The notes under the pieces: model-generated | Told to the model about the DNA's origin: nothing | Databases searched by the model: none | The model's input: only the letters and a program-made list of their open reading frames with translations | Source of the DNA: Lachnospiraceae bacterium UBA4260 | GTDB taxonomy: Bacteria > Bacillota > Clostridia > Lachnospirales > Lachnospiraceae | Direction: 5' to 3' | Assembly: GCA_002395235.1 (NCBI GenBank) | Contig: DGWK01000007.1 | Span: 6,197-70,196, forward strand | Length of the DNA: 64,000 nucleotides | Translations under genes and position numbers: made by a program | In this document: piece after piece, positions 25,210-34,246 of the stretch | Numbering within the stretch: the first letter of the stretch is position 1 | How the letters are laid out: each line of letters starts with the position of its first letter

Positions 25210-25710
25210 ATGCAGAGAACTAATCTGGTTCTGGTCGGCATGCCGGCTTCGGGAAAGAGCACGGTGGGCGTCATACTGGCCAAGCTGATCGGCTATGATT
25301 TTATAGATACAGATATCCTGATCCAGAGAGCGGAAAAGAAGCGCCTCTCGGAGATCATCCGTGAATCCGGAGTGGACGGATTTCTGGAGGTGGAAGCCCG
25401 TGTCTGTGCTTCTGTCGAGGCGGATCACTGTGTGATCGCGACAGGGGGGAGCGTGGTCTACAGCGAGGAAGCCATGAAGCACCTTAGGAAGATCGGGCAT
25501 ATCATGTACCTTAAAACGGACTTTGAAACGATTCGGAAGAGACTGGGAAACATCAGGCAGCGGGGCGTTGCACTCAGAGAAGGACAGACGCTGCGCGATC
25601 TCTACGAAGAGAGAGTGGTACTCTACGAGAAATACGCAGACACCGTCGTTGAGGAAGAGGGGGACGTCGAGGACGTAGTTGTGGGAATCCTGAAGATGAT
25701 GAAGAGGTAG
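25210..25710 (+). CDS. aroK: Shikimate kinase
   Basis: The 166-residue enzyme phosphorylates shikimate at O3 in the chorismate pathway. The Walker A loop is LVGMPASGKSTVG; FIDTDILIQ contains the Asp that binds shikimate and magnesium, FLEVEARV follows, and ATGGSVVYS is the GGG-like shikimate-binding segment (one Gly replaced by Ser). The lid has a basic region, IRQRGVALREG. Length is normal for AroK. RBS AAAGGAAA lies before the ATG. It stands alone between an oppositely oriented amidase and a glycosyltransferase with its own promoter. The other shikimate gene in the window, aroE, is 21 kb away. Confidence 0.88.
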   Translation: MQRTNLVLVGMPASGKSTVGVILAKLIGYDFIDTDILIQRAEKKRLSEIIRESGVDGFLEVEARVCASVEADHCVIATGGSVVYSEEAMKHLRKIGHIMYLKTDFETIRKRLGNIRQRGVALREGQTLRDLYEERVVLYEKYADTVVEEEGDVEDVVVGILKMMKR

Positions 25711-25750
25711 ACAGCCCGCACGCGGCGCGCGGCTTGCCTTGCAAGGCAAG
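25711..25750. repeat. REP-like palindromic repeat, copy A
   Basis: The segment shares 17 identical bases at its left end with copy B at 50910-50946 and is similar for another 17. It ends in an 18-base perfect palindrome, CTTGCCTTGCAAGGCAAG (25733-25750), that overlaps the -35 region of the next promoter. Confidence 0.6.
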
Positions 25751-25768
25751 TCGTATTATTGGTATAAT
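25739..25768 (+). promoter_or_regulatory. Promoter for the DUF1972 glycosyltransferase
   Basis: TTGCAA at 25739-25744 and TATAAT at 25763-25768 are 18 bases apart. The -35 lies in the centre of the 18-base palindrome. Confidence 0.5.
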
Positions 25769-25809
25769 TATATGTTAAGTAAATGACTCTGCAGTAATGG
25801 GAGGAAGAG

Positions 25810-27102
25810 ATGACCGGAAAATATGCCGTGATCGCTGGCCATAAGGTGCGCCTGTTGGGCGATGCCGACCGGGATTTCATAAAGGAAGAGGTAGACAAAC
25901 AACATGTCTTTATCATCGGGAGCAAGGGCATCCCTGCCCAGTACGGCGGTTTTGAGACATTCGTCGAAAAGCTGACCCAGTACAGGAACTCTGATCGAAT
26001 CCGTTACCATGTCGCAAGAATGGCGGAAGATGATATGCGCTTCGAGTACAACGGCGCTGAATGTTTTGACATAAAAGTTCCCTATATAGGATCTGCCCGA
26101 GCGGTTATCTGTGATCTGCTGGCGCTCAGAAGATGCATTGAGTACTGCAAGGAGAGACCACAGATCAAAAAGCCGGTCTTTTATGTGCTCGCCTGCAGGA
26201 TCGGTCCTTTCATTGAGGGATTCCGCAGAGAGATTCATGAACTGGGCGGGATCCTTATGGTCAATCCGGACGGACATGAGTGGAAGCGCGCCAAGTGGAG
26301 CGCTCCGGTCCGCAAGTACTGGAAGATGTCGGAAGGTCTTATGGTCAAAAGCGCGGACATTCTGATCTGCGACAGCAAAAATATCGAGAAGTATATCCAC
26401 AGAACTTATAGAAAACATGTACCGGAGACCAGATTTATCGCCTATGGCTCGGAAGTGGAACCCTCCGCGCTCGCGGATGATGATCCCCGCTTTACAAAGT
26501 GGCTTTCGGAGCACGGCCTGCGCGCCGGAAACTACTATCTGGTGGTGGGACGATTTGTCCCCGAGAACAATTTCGAGACCATGATCCGGGAGTTCATGAG
26601 GTCTGACTCGAAGCGGGACTTTGCGATCATCACGACGACCGACGGAAAGTTTTACAACAAGTTGCAGGAGCGGCTGCGGTTTGAGGAGGATGACAGGATC
26701 AAGTTCGTGGGTACCGTCTATGACCAGGAACTGCTGAAGAAGATTCGCGAAAATGCGTACGCGTATTTCCACGGCCACGAGGTGGGCGGGACCAATCCGA
26801 GCCTTCTGGAAGCGCTGGGATCGACGGACCTCAATCTCTTGCTGGAAGTCGGCTTTAACAAAGAAGTGGCGGAAGAAGCGGCGCTGTACTGGTCCAAGAA
26901 GACGGGAAGCCTCAGGGACCTGATCGGCAGGGCTGACAATATGGACGAAGAGGAGATCCGGGAGTACGGGATTCTGGCAAAAAAGAGAGTCCTGGAACAT
27001 TACAGCTGGGATCATATTGTAGAGGAGTATGAAAAACTGTTTCTGGAACAGAACGGACAAGAAGGATTTTCTCGACCTGCTCGCGACCTGCAGAAGAAAT
27101 GA
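25810..27102 (+). CDS. DUF1972-domain glycosyltransferase (rhamnosyltransferase-like, GT4)
   Basis: A 430-residue GT-B enzyme. After a 33-residue lead, FIIGSKGIPAQYGGFETFVE is the hallmark of the DUF1972 family, to which the pneumococcal rhamnosyltransferase Cps2T/WchF belongs. NPDGHEWKRAKW and CDSKNIEKYI follow, and the C-terminal half has YYLVVGRFVPENN and GHEVGGTNPSLLEALG, the usual donor-nucleotide site of GT4 enzymes. It probably adds rhamnose or a related sugar to a surface glycan, though no rhamnose biosynthesis genes other than rfbB are present here. GGGAGG precedes the ATG. It is alone on its transcript and ends at a bidirectional terminator. Confidence 0.82.
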   Translation: MTGKYAVIAGHKVRLLGDADRDFIKEEVDKQHVFIIGSKGIPAQYGGFETFVEKLTQYRNSDRIRYHVARMAEDDMRFEYNGAECFDIKVPYIGSARAVICDLLALRRCIEYCKERPQIKKPVFYVLACRIGPFIEGFRREIHELGGILMVNPDGHEWKRAKWSAPVRKYWKMSEGLMVKSADILICDSKNIEKYIHRTYRKHVPETRFIAYGSEVEPSALADDDPRFTKWLSEHGLRAGNYYLVVGRFVPENNFETMIREFMRSDSKRDFAIITTTDGKFYNKLQERLRFEEDDRIKFVGTVYDQELLKKIRENAYAYFHGHEVGGTNPSLLEALGSTDLNLLLEVGFNKEVAEEAALYWSKKTGSLRDLIGRADNMDEEEIREYGILAKKRVLEHYSWDHIVEEYEKLFLEQNGQEGFSRPARDLQKK

Positions 27103-27174
27103 GCTGCCTGTATGAGGCTGCAATTCGCCGCCTGATACAGAGCACAATTAAGAAAAAGGCTTTTGCAATTATCG

Positions 27175-27241
27175 AAATGCTCCCTTCCGGGCAGACAAGC
27201 TAAATAAAATCCGGCCTGTCTGTCTGGAAGGGAGCATTTTA
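27175..27241. terminator. Bidirectional terminator between two glycosyltransferase genes
   Basis: AAATGCTCCCTTCC pairs with GGAAGGGAGCATTT, with inner pairing of GGGCAGACA to TGTCTGTC. T and A tracts flank the stem on both sides and it separates two convergent genes. Confidence 0.85.
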
Positions 27242-27257
27242 TGTCTATCATCGTCCT

Positions 27258-28202
27258 TCACCTGATCTTTTTGGCGTGCTGCGCATTCGTATCGGAGATG
27301 ATGTAATGGGGACGCCTCTTGGTCTCCATATACGTCTTGGCCAGATACTGACCGATGATGCCCAGGCAGAAGAGCTGCAGGCCTCCTATGAAGATGATCA
27401 CGCAGATCGTGGACGCCCAGCCGGCGACAGGATCGCCCCAGATCAGCCGGCGCACGACGATAATGATCAGGAACAGGAAGGAGACAAGGGTCATCAGGAT
27501 CCCGAACCAGGAAGCGATATCCAGGGGAGCGTTGGAAAAGTTGATGATGCCGTCGACCGCATATTTGAAGAGCTTCCAGAAGCTCCATTTGGTCTTTCCG
27601 GCGACGCGCTCCTTATTCTCAAAGGGAAGCCAGTATGTCTTGAAGCCGACCCAGCCGAAAATACCTTTGGAAAAGCGGTTATATTCGGCCATGGAGAGAA
27701 TGGCGTCTTTCATTTCCCTGGTCATAAGGCGGAAATCTCTGGCTCCGTCCACTATATCCGCGTCGGAGATCCGGTTGATCAGGCGGTAGAACGCGCGGGC
27801 GAACCAGCTGCGGACCGGCGGCTCTCCGGCTCTGTCCGCGCGCCTTGTCGCGACGCTGTCATATTCACCGCTCTCAAGGATCTTCACCATTTCGGGGAGA
27901 AGTGACGGGGGATCCTGCAGATCGGCGTCCATGACGGCGATGTAGTCGCCGCGGGCATTGCAGAAGCCGGCGTACATGGCAGATTCCTTGCCGAAATTTC
28001 TCGAGAAGGAGAAGTAATAGACATGGGGATCCGACGCAGCCAGCTCTTTCATGATGGAAAGAGTTCTGTCGGAGGAGCCGTCGTTAATTAGAAGAAGCTC
28101 GTAATCACAGCGCATCTGTTCAAGTACGCCGGTGACTTCGCGGTAAAACAGCGGAAGCGCTTCCTGTTCGTTATAGCAGGGTACGATAAGTGATAGAAGC
28201 AT
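27258..28202 (-). CDS. GtrB/CsbB-like polyprenyl-phosphate glucosyltransferase, GT2 family
   Basis: The 314-residue enzyme has a cytoplasmic GT2 domain (SLIVPCYNEQEALP, INDGSSDRT, VMDADLQDPP with the DxD-type site) and then two membrane helices near residues 230-255 and 265-290. This is the layout of GtrB/YkcC/CsbB proteins, which load glucose or a related sugar onto undecaprenyl phosphate for later transfer outside the membrane. No GtrA-type flippase is next to it, but the GT-C-like protein at 34247 could be the outer-face partner (inference). AAAGGA precedes the ATG at 28202. It is the second protein with this plan in the window, after the ArnC-like one at 13638. Confidence 0.85.
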   Translation of the reverse strand: MLLSLIVPCYNEQEALPLFYREVTGVLEQMRCDYELLLINDGSSDRTLSIMKELAASDPHVYYFSFSRNFGKESAMYAGFCNARGDYIAVMDADLQDPPSLLPEMVKILESGEYDSVATRRADRAGEPPVRSWFARAFYRLINRISDADIVDGARDFRLMTREMKDAILSMAEYNRFSKGIFGWVGFKTYWLPFENKERVAGKTKWSFWKLFKYAVDGIINFSNAPLDIASWFGILMTLVSFLFLIIIVVRRLIWGDPVAGWASTICVIIFIGGLQLFCLGIIGQYLAKTYMETKRRPHYIISDTNAQHAKKIR

Positions 28203-28345
28203 GATATTGATTCCTTTCCTTTGTCCATAGTATCATTTTTGAGAAAAAAGAGATAGAATGAGAAGGACGATAATTATTCTTTTTACTTGTCTGTATACCG
28301 AAGTTGAATGCTTTATAAAAGCGTGAAGAAAGCGATGTGCACATT

Positions 28346-31300
28346 ATGAGTGAAAACAGTGATTACAGGAAAATCGTACATGAGGCGCAGCCTAACTGCG
28401 TCGTTGGCATCGGAGCTTCCGCAGGCGGCCTCGAGGCCCTGCAGCAGTTCCTGACCTTTCTCCCGGGAGATACGGGAATGGCTTTTGTCATCATCCAGCA
28501 CCTTTCGCCGGACCACAAGAGCCTTCTGGCAGATATATTGGGAAAGGAAACTTCCATGCCGGTCGTGGAGGCGCAGGACGGAATGCGCGTAGAGCGCAAT
28601 CACATCTACATGATTCCTCCCAAATACAACCTTGAGATCGTCTCCGACATCTTAAGGCTCCGCAATTATAATCACAAGAATATCAATCATCCTATTGATA
28701 TTTTCTTCCGTTCTCTGGCGGAGGCCTATGAGAACCGGGCGGTCGCGGTAATCCTGTCAGGTACCGGATCGGACGGAACAAACGGCATCCGCTCCATCAA
28801 GGACAAGAACGGCGTCATCATCGTGCAGTCTCCCGAGAGCGCCAAGTTCGACGGGATGCCCAGAAACGCGATCGCGACGGGGTTCGTGGACCTGGTCCTC
28901 AATCCGGACAGCATAGCGCGGGAAATGCGGCATATCGCCGCGTCCATGGTGGATGCCGGCAATAAGCTTCAGCTCAGTGACGGCGACCTGATGGCACAGG
29001 TATTCTCGATCCTTCGCAATGTCACGAATGTCAATTATACCTATTACAAGCAGACGACGATCCTGCGCCGCATAGAGAGGCGCATTGTGGTCACCCATAA
29101 CCGCAATCTCCAGGAATATGTCAAGTATCTGTCCAACAATCCGGACGAGGCGAGAATCCTCGCCAAGGAAGTGCTGATCGGCGTGACCAGTTTCTTCCGC
29201 GACCCGGACTATTTTGACGTGCTCAGAGACCGGGTGATCTACGACCTGGTCAAAAACGCGAAGCCGGCACAGCAGATCCGCGTCTGGGTGGCAGGCTGCT
29301 CCACAGGTGAAGAAGCGTACTCCATTGCGATCCTGTTCTCGGAAGTAATGGAGAAACTGGGCGTGCGCAGAGATATCAAGATCTTCGCCACAGACCTGGA
29401 CGCGGAGTCCATTGCGGTGGCCGGGAGAGGAATCTATGGCGACAACATCAGCGAAGATGTGAGCGTCGCGCGCCTGAGCCGGTATTTCAGCCGCAAAGGC
29501 AACCACTATATTGTCGAGCACGATATCCGCAAGATGATCGTGTTTGCCCAGCACAACGTCTTCCAGGATCCGCCGTTCGGAAAGCTGGACCTGATCAGCT
29601 GCCGGAATCTTCTGATCTATTTCCAGAATGTCCTGCAGAGAAATCTGTTCGCGATCTTTCACGTGGCGCTCAATGACAGGGGCTATCTGTTCCTTGGCAG
29701 AAGTGAGTCGGTGATCGATTACGACGATGTTTTCCGCGTGGTCTGTGCAAACGAGAAGATCTTCGTGCACAACGCCTCCGGAAAGGCGCCGTCCCATGAG
29801 CATATCAACTATTCCATGCAGGGCGTGGAGAGCAATATGGGATTGACGGGCATGATCCACAGCGTGCCGGAGCCGGATCTGTCCTTCAGTTCGGGAGAGC
29901 TGGATACACGCATCCTGGAGATGCTGATGCCTGCCAGCGTCCTGGTGGATGAGAAGAACAAGCTGGTCCACTCCTACGGCGACTGCAAGGAGTTCATCAT
30001 GCTGCCGGTGGGCGCCGTGACGCTCGATATTTTCAGCCTTGTAAAGCCGGAGCTCAAGATCGCCGTGTCCAAAGCGCTCAAGGAGTCCAGGGAGAAGCAG
30101 GACAGGGCCGCCTATACTGGGATCCCGGTCCAGATCGAGGGAAAGAGCGAACTGATCTCGCTGGTAGCCCAGCCGATCCGCGACCGCCTCGGTTCTGAGA
30201 CCGGAATGACAGTCCTGTCCTTTCTGCGCACCAGTGAGCAGACCACGCCGATCTCGATGGAGCAGTACAAGGTGGATATCGCGGCCTCGGAGAGGATCAC
30301 GGACCTGGAGAAAGATCTGCACATGGCGCAGGACAGCCTCAAGAAGACCGTGACGGAACTCGAGAGTGTCAACGCGGAGCTGCAGGCCGCCAACGAGGAG
30401 CTCCTTACGGCAAACGAAGAGCTGCAGAGCTCCAATGAAGAGCTGCAGAGCGTTAACGAAGAACTCTACACCGTAAACTCCGAATATCAGGCCAAGGTCA
30501 ACGAGCTGGCGGCCGTCAATGATGACATGACCAATTTCCTGTCCACGACGCTGGTGGGAATCATCATGGCGGATCAGAACCTCAATATTCGGAAGTTCAC
30601 CGAATATATCTCTACGGAATTTCACGTAGCGGATCAGGACGTGGGCCGGTCCCTGCGCTATATCGCTTTTAATTTTGCCACCATCGACCTGATGTCGCTG
30701 TGCCGGCAGGTGCTCGCCACCATGAAGCCCATCGAGAAAAACTGCGCGTCGGTCACGGGCAAGACTTACCTGGTCAGGATCGCTCCTTATAAGGCGATCG
30801 AGAGGGAAAAGGAAAGAGATTATTACGCCGGGGACGCGCTCATCCGGGACGGCTCCCAGACGGAAGAGGAGAATCCTCTGCGGGGCGTGGTCATCACCTT
30901 CGTGGATACGACCAAGCAGGTAAATGACCAGCAGCAGATCGAGGAGATGGCCAAGGCGCTGCGCGCCGCCGTCAAATCCGGAAGAGAGAAGGAGACCTTC
31001 CTGTCCCACATGAGCCACGACATGCGCACGCCTATGACAGCTATTACCGGGCTCGTGCAGCTCACGCTGCAGAGAGACGATCTGGATCCGGAGGTCAGGG
31101 GAAATCTGGAGAAAATACAGTCCTCGGGAAGATACCTGCTCAGTCTGATCGACGAAGTCCTCGAGACCAGCCGCATCAACGCGGGCAAAGCCGTGACAGT
31201 CAGCGCGGCGGCCCGGGAGACGCAGGTGATCGAGGAAGTGAATTCGATCATCAGCCAGAAAGCTTCCGAGGCGGGACTGCTCTACCGCGCCAAGGTCAAG

Positions 31301-32125
31301 GACTGTGAAGACCGGTATGTCATGATGGATACGGAGTATGTAGAGAGGATCCTCATCAATCTTCTGAGCAATGCGATCAAGTTTTCCAAACCCGGCGGCA
31401 CGGTCGATTTTGTCACCAGAGTCTCTTACAAAAACGGAAAGTCCCGCCATGTCTATACCATCACGGACAACGGGATCGGGATCAGCGAGCAGTTCAGCAA
31501 GAAGATGTTCCTTCCCTTCGAGCGGGAGAACAACGACGAGATCGGCCTCAGAGACGGGCAGGGACTCGGCCTGTATATCTGCAAAAACCTGGTGGACCTT
31601 ATGCAGGGCACGATCAACTGCGAGAGTGTCAAGGGCAAGGGAACTACCTTTACGGTCATACTGGAATATGACCTCGCGTCGGAGGAGCAGATCCGGCTGC
31701 AGAGAAGGAAGAAGGCCACCTATGAGGACAGCGTCCTGTACGGCAAGAATGTTCTGGTAGCCGAGGACAATCACATCAACGCGGAAGTGATCATGAAGCT
31801 CCTCGAAGGGCGCAGCGTCCACTCCGAGCTGGCCAGGGACGGCCGCGAAGCGGTGGAGATGTTCCGCTCGGGCGGCGCCTACCACTATCAGGCCATCCTC
31901 ATGGATCTGATGATGCCGCAGATGGACGGCCAGGAGGCGGCCAGAGCCATCAGGGAGAGCAGCACGGAGGATGCGCGAGAGATTCCAATCATAGCTCTGA
32001 CAGCGGATGCGTACGACGACCTGGAACAGAAGTGCTTCGAGGCGGGCATGGATGGCTATCTCAAGAAGCCGATCGACACGGATGAGCTCTTCCGGGTTTT
32101 GGCCAGGGAATTTGACAAGAAATAG
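28346..32125 (+). CDS. CheB-CheR-PAS-histidine kinase-receiver fusion protein
   Basis: A very large (1,259-residue) soluble signalling protein. In order: a CheB methylesterase domain (residues about 15-195: GIGASAGGLEAL, IQHLSPDHKSLL, GTGSDGTNG giving Ser, His, Asp); a CheR methyltransferase domain (about 210-470: WVAGCSTGEEAYSIA, RNLLIYF); a coiled coil rich in NEELQS (about 650-735); a PAS domain (about 740-850); HisKA with the phospho-accepting His at about 891 (SHMSHDMRTPM); HATPase (NLLSNAIKF, DNGIGIS, GQGLGLY); and a C-terminal receiver with its Asp at about 1186 (MDLMMPQMDG). There is no transmembrane segment and no N-terminal receiver before CheB. No chemoreceptor, CheA or CheW is present nearby. 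The ATG at 28346 is preferred over an in-frame GTG at 28337; neither has a strong ribosome site. Confidence 0.92.
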   Translation: MSENSDYRKIVHEAQPNCVVGIGASAGGLEALQQFLTFLPGDTGMAFVIIQHLSPDHKSLLADILGKETSMPVVEAQDGMRVERNHIYMIPPKYNLEIVSDILRLRNYNHKNINHPIDIFFRSLAEAYENRAVAVILSGTGSDGTNGIRSIKDKNGVIIVQSPESAKFDGMPRNAIATGFVDLVLNPDSIAREMRHIAASMVDAGNKLQLSDGDLMAQVFSILRNVTNVNYTYYKQTTILRRIERRIVVTHNRNLQEYVKYLSNNPDEARILAKEVLIGVTSFFRDPDYFDVLRDRVIYDLVKNAKPAQQIRVWVAGCSTGEEAYSIAILFSEVMEKLGVRRDIKIFATDLDAESIAVAGRGIYGDNISEDVSVARLSRYFSRKGNHYIVEHDIRKMIVFAQHNVFQDPPFGKLDLISCRNLLIYFQNVLQRNLFAIFHVALNDRGYLFLGRSESVIDYDDVFRVVCANEKIFVHNASGKAPSHEHINYSMQGVESNMGLTGMIHSVPEPDLSFSSGELDTRILEMLMPASVLVDEKNKLVHSYGDCKEFIMLPVGAVTLDIFSLVKPELKIAVSKALKESREKQDRAAYTGIPVQIEGKSELISLVAQPIRDRLGSETGMTVLSFLRTSEQTTPISMEQYKVDIAASERITDLEKDLHMAQDSLKKTVTELESVNAELQAANEELLTANEELQSSNEELQSVNEELYTVNSEYQAKVNELAAVNDDMTNFLSTTLVGIIMADQNLNIRKFTEYISTEFHVADQDVGRSLRYIAFNFATIDLMSLCRQVLATMKPIEKNCASVTGKTYLVRIAPYKAIEREKERDYYAGDALIRDGSQTEEENPLRGVVITFVDTTKQVNDQQQIEEMAKALRAAVKSGREKETFLSHMSHDMRTPMTAITGLVQLTLQRDDLDPEVRGNLEKIQSSGRYLLSLIDEVLETSRINAGKAVTVSAAARETQVIEEVNSIISQKASEAGLLYRAKVKDCEDRYVMMDTEYVERILINLLSNAIKFSKPGGTVDFVTRVSYKNGKSRHVYTITDNGIGISEQFSKKMFLPFERENNDEIGLRDGQGLGLYICKNLVDLMQGTINCESVKGKGTTFTVILEYDLASEEQIRLQRRKKATYEDSVLYGKNVLVAEDNHINAEVIMKLLEGRSVHSELARDGREAVEMFRSGGAYHYQAILMDLMMPQMDGQEAARAIRESSTEDAREIPIIALTADAYDDLEQKCFEAGMDGYLKKPIDTDELFRVLAREFDKK

Positions 32126-32257
32126 GCGGCACGCCGTAAGTTAGGTGTGTTTATCCTTTTTTAAGACAGATTTTCGGATTTGTTCCCACATCTTTTCGGA
32201 TATAGTGATAAGATATCTAAATTCGGAGTTACTATTCGGAAAGGAGTTAAGCTGATT

Positions 32258-34195
32258 ATGAATGAAATCAAACAGCCCAAAAAGCAATTGATTACTTATG
32301 TCTTGCTTGTGGCTTTCGTGATGATCCTGCTCAACAGCATCGTGATGCCGTCTCTGCAGCGCGCGCAGATCACGGAGACGGACTACAATACTTTCATCAC
32401 GATGACGGAGAATGATCAGGTCACGGAGGTGGAGATCTCTTCCTCCCAGATCCTGTTCACGGACAAAGATGGCAAGGTGTATGCGACCGCGCCGGTGACG
32501 GATCTGGATCTGGCGAACCGCCTTCACGAGCACAACGTAAAATTCGGCAGCGACATCGTGCAGCCCATGTCCCCGCTGCTGTCCTTTTTCATCTCCTGGG
32601 TGCTGCCCATCTTCATTTTCTGGGGCCTGTGGTCCTTCCTGAGCAAGAAGATGATGAACCAGGCGGGCGGAGCCAACTCCATGATGTTCGGCATGGGAAA
32701 GAGCAACGCCAAGGTCTATGTCAAGTCCACGGAAGGGATCCACTTCTCCGACGTGGCAGGGGAAGAAGAAGCCAAGGAGAACCTGCAGGAGATCGTGGAA
32801 TATCTCCACAATCCCGGCAAATATAAGGAAATCGGCGCGACCATGCCCAAGGGCATTCTGCTCGTGGGCCCTCCCGGAACCGGCAAGACCATGCTGGCCA
32901 AGGCGGTCGCCGGCGAGTCAAACGTCCCCTTCTTCTCCATGTCCGGCTCGGAATTTGTGGAGATGTTCGTAGGTATGGGCGCTTCCAAGGTCCGCGACCT
33001 CTTCAAGCAGGCCAAGGAGAAAGCTCCCTGTATCGTCTTCATCGATGAGATCGACGCCATCGGCAAGAAGCGCGACGGCTCCGCCCTGGGCGGAAACGAC
33101 GAGCGCGAGCAGACGCTGAACCAGCTGCTCACGGAGATGGACGGCTTTGAAGAGAACCTGGGCGTCGTCATTCTGGCGGCGACAAACCGCCCCGAGGCGC
33201 TCGACCCCGCGCTGACAAGGCCCGGGCGTTTCGACCGCCGTGTGCCGGTTGAGCTTCCCGACCTCAAGGGCAGGGTGGATATCCTGAAAGTCCACGCCAA
33301 GAAGATCAAGTACGGCCAGGACGTCGATTTTGACAAAATAGCGAGAATGGCAGCGGGCGCTTCCGGCGCCGAGTTGGCCAACATCGTAAATGAGGCCGCT
33401 CTTCGCGCGGTGCGCGATGGCAGAAAATTCGCGTCGCAGGCCGACTTCGAGGAGAGTATCGAAGTTGTTATAGCGGGATACCAGAAGAAGAACGCTATTT
33501 TGACCGACAAAGAGAAGCTGATCGTCGCCTACCATGAGATCGGGCACGCGCTGGTGGCCGCCATGCAGACTCACAGCGCGCCGGTCCAGAAGATCACCAT
33601 CATTCCCCGCACGTCGGGCGCGCTCGGCTACACCATGCAGGTGGAAGAAGAGGGCAATCACTACCTGATGAGCAAGGTGGAGATGGAAAACAAGATCGCC
33701 ACGCTCTGCGGCGGCCGCGCGGCGGAGGAAGTGGAGTTCGGCAGCATCACGACGGGCGCTTCCAACGACATCGAGCAGGCGACCAGACTGGCCAGGGCCA
33801 TGATCACGCGCTACGGCATGAGCGACGAGTTCGACATGGTGGCCATGGAGACGGTGACCAACCAGTATCTGGGCGGCGATACCTCTCTGGCCTGCTCCGC
33901 CGAGACGCAGGCGCGTATTGACAAGAAGGTAGTGGAACTTGTGCGCGGGCAGCACCAGAAGGCGCTGAGCATCCTGCAGGAGAACAAGCGCAAGATGGAC
34001 GAGCTGGCGGAGTACCTGTACTTCCGCGAGACGATCACAGGCGAAGAGTTTATGAGGATCCTGACCCGCAAGCCGATGCCCAGGGAGATTCCCATGAACG
34101 GGTCCATTTCGGACGAAGAAGCGGATTATGTGAGCGATACGGAAGATACCGCTTTTACGACAGAGGCACAGGCCGGCGTGGATGCGGAAGAGTGA
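32258..34195 (+). CDS. ftsH: ATP-dependent zinc metalloprotease FtsH
   Basis: The 645-residue membrane protease degrades misassembled membrane proteins and short-lived regulators. Two membrane helices flank an extracytoplasmic domain (helices about 12-30 and 105-125). The AAA domain has GPPGTGKTMLAKA (Walker A), VFIDEIDAIGKKRDG (Walker B) and the second region of homology with RPGRFDRR. The peptidase domain has YHEIGHALVAA as the zinc site (HEIGH instead of the common HEAGH) and the downstream GGDTSLA region with the third zinc ligand. The start at 32258 is chosen because AAAGGAG lies just upstream; the longer frame from 32180 has no ribosome site. Confidence 0.95.
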   Translation: MNEIKQPKKQLITYVLLVAFVMILLNSIVMPSLQRAQITETDYNTFITMTENDQVTEVEISSSQILFTDKDGKVYATAPVTDLDLANRLHEHNVKFGSDIVQPMSPLLSFFISWVLPIFIFWGLWSFLSKKMMNQAGGANSMMFGMGKSNAKVYVKSTEGIHFSDVAGEEEAKENLQEIVEYLHNPGKYKEIGATMPKGILLVGPPGTGKTMLAKAVAGESNVPFFSMSGSEFVEMFVGMGASKVRDLFKQAKEKAPCIVFIDEIDAIGKKRDGSALGGNDEREQTLNQLLTEMDGFEENLGVVILAATNRPEALDPALTRPGRFDRRVPVELPDLKGRVDILKVHAKKIKYGQDVDFDKIARMAAGASGAELANIVNEAALRAVRDGRKFASQADFEESIEVVIAGYQKKNAILTDKEKLIVAYHEIGHALVAAMQTHSAPVQKITIIPRTSGALGYTMQVEEEGNHYLMSKVEMENKIATLCGGRAAEEVEFGSITTGASNDIEQATRLARAMITRYGMSDEFDMVAMETVTNQYLGGDTSLACSAETQARIDKKVVELVRGQHQKALSILQENKRKMDELAEYLYFRETITGEEFMRILTRKPMPREIPMNGSISDEEADYVSDTEDTAFTTEAQAGVDAEE

Positions 34196-34246
34196 CAGCA
34201 GAGACGGTTCCGTTGACACATTTTGAGACAAAAGGTGCATGTACGA

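Noticed and set aside
28757..31885. 1,042-residue open frame on the minus strand
   Set aside because: It is fully antisense to the CheB-CheR-kinase gene, whose domains are clear. The antisense product is rich in Leu, His, Arg and Asp with no recognisable domain, as expected for the mirror of a GC-rich gene.
32918..34240. 440-residue open frame on the minus strand
   Set aside because: Antisense to ftsH.
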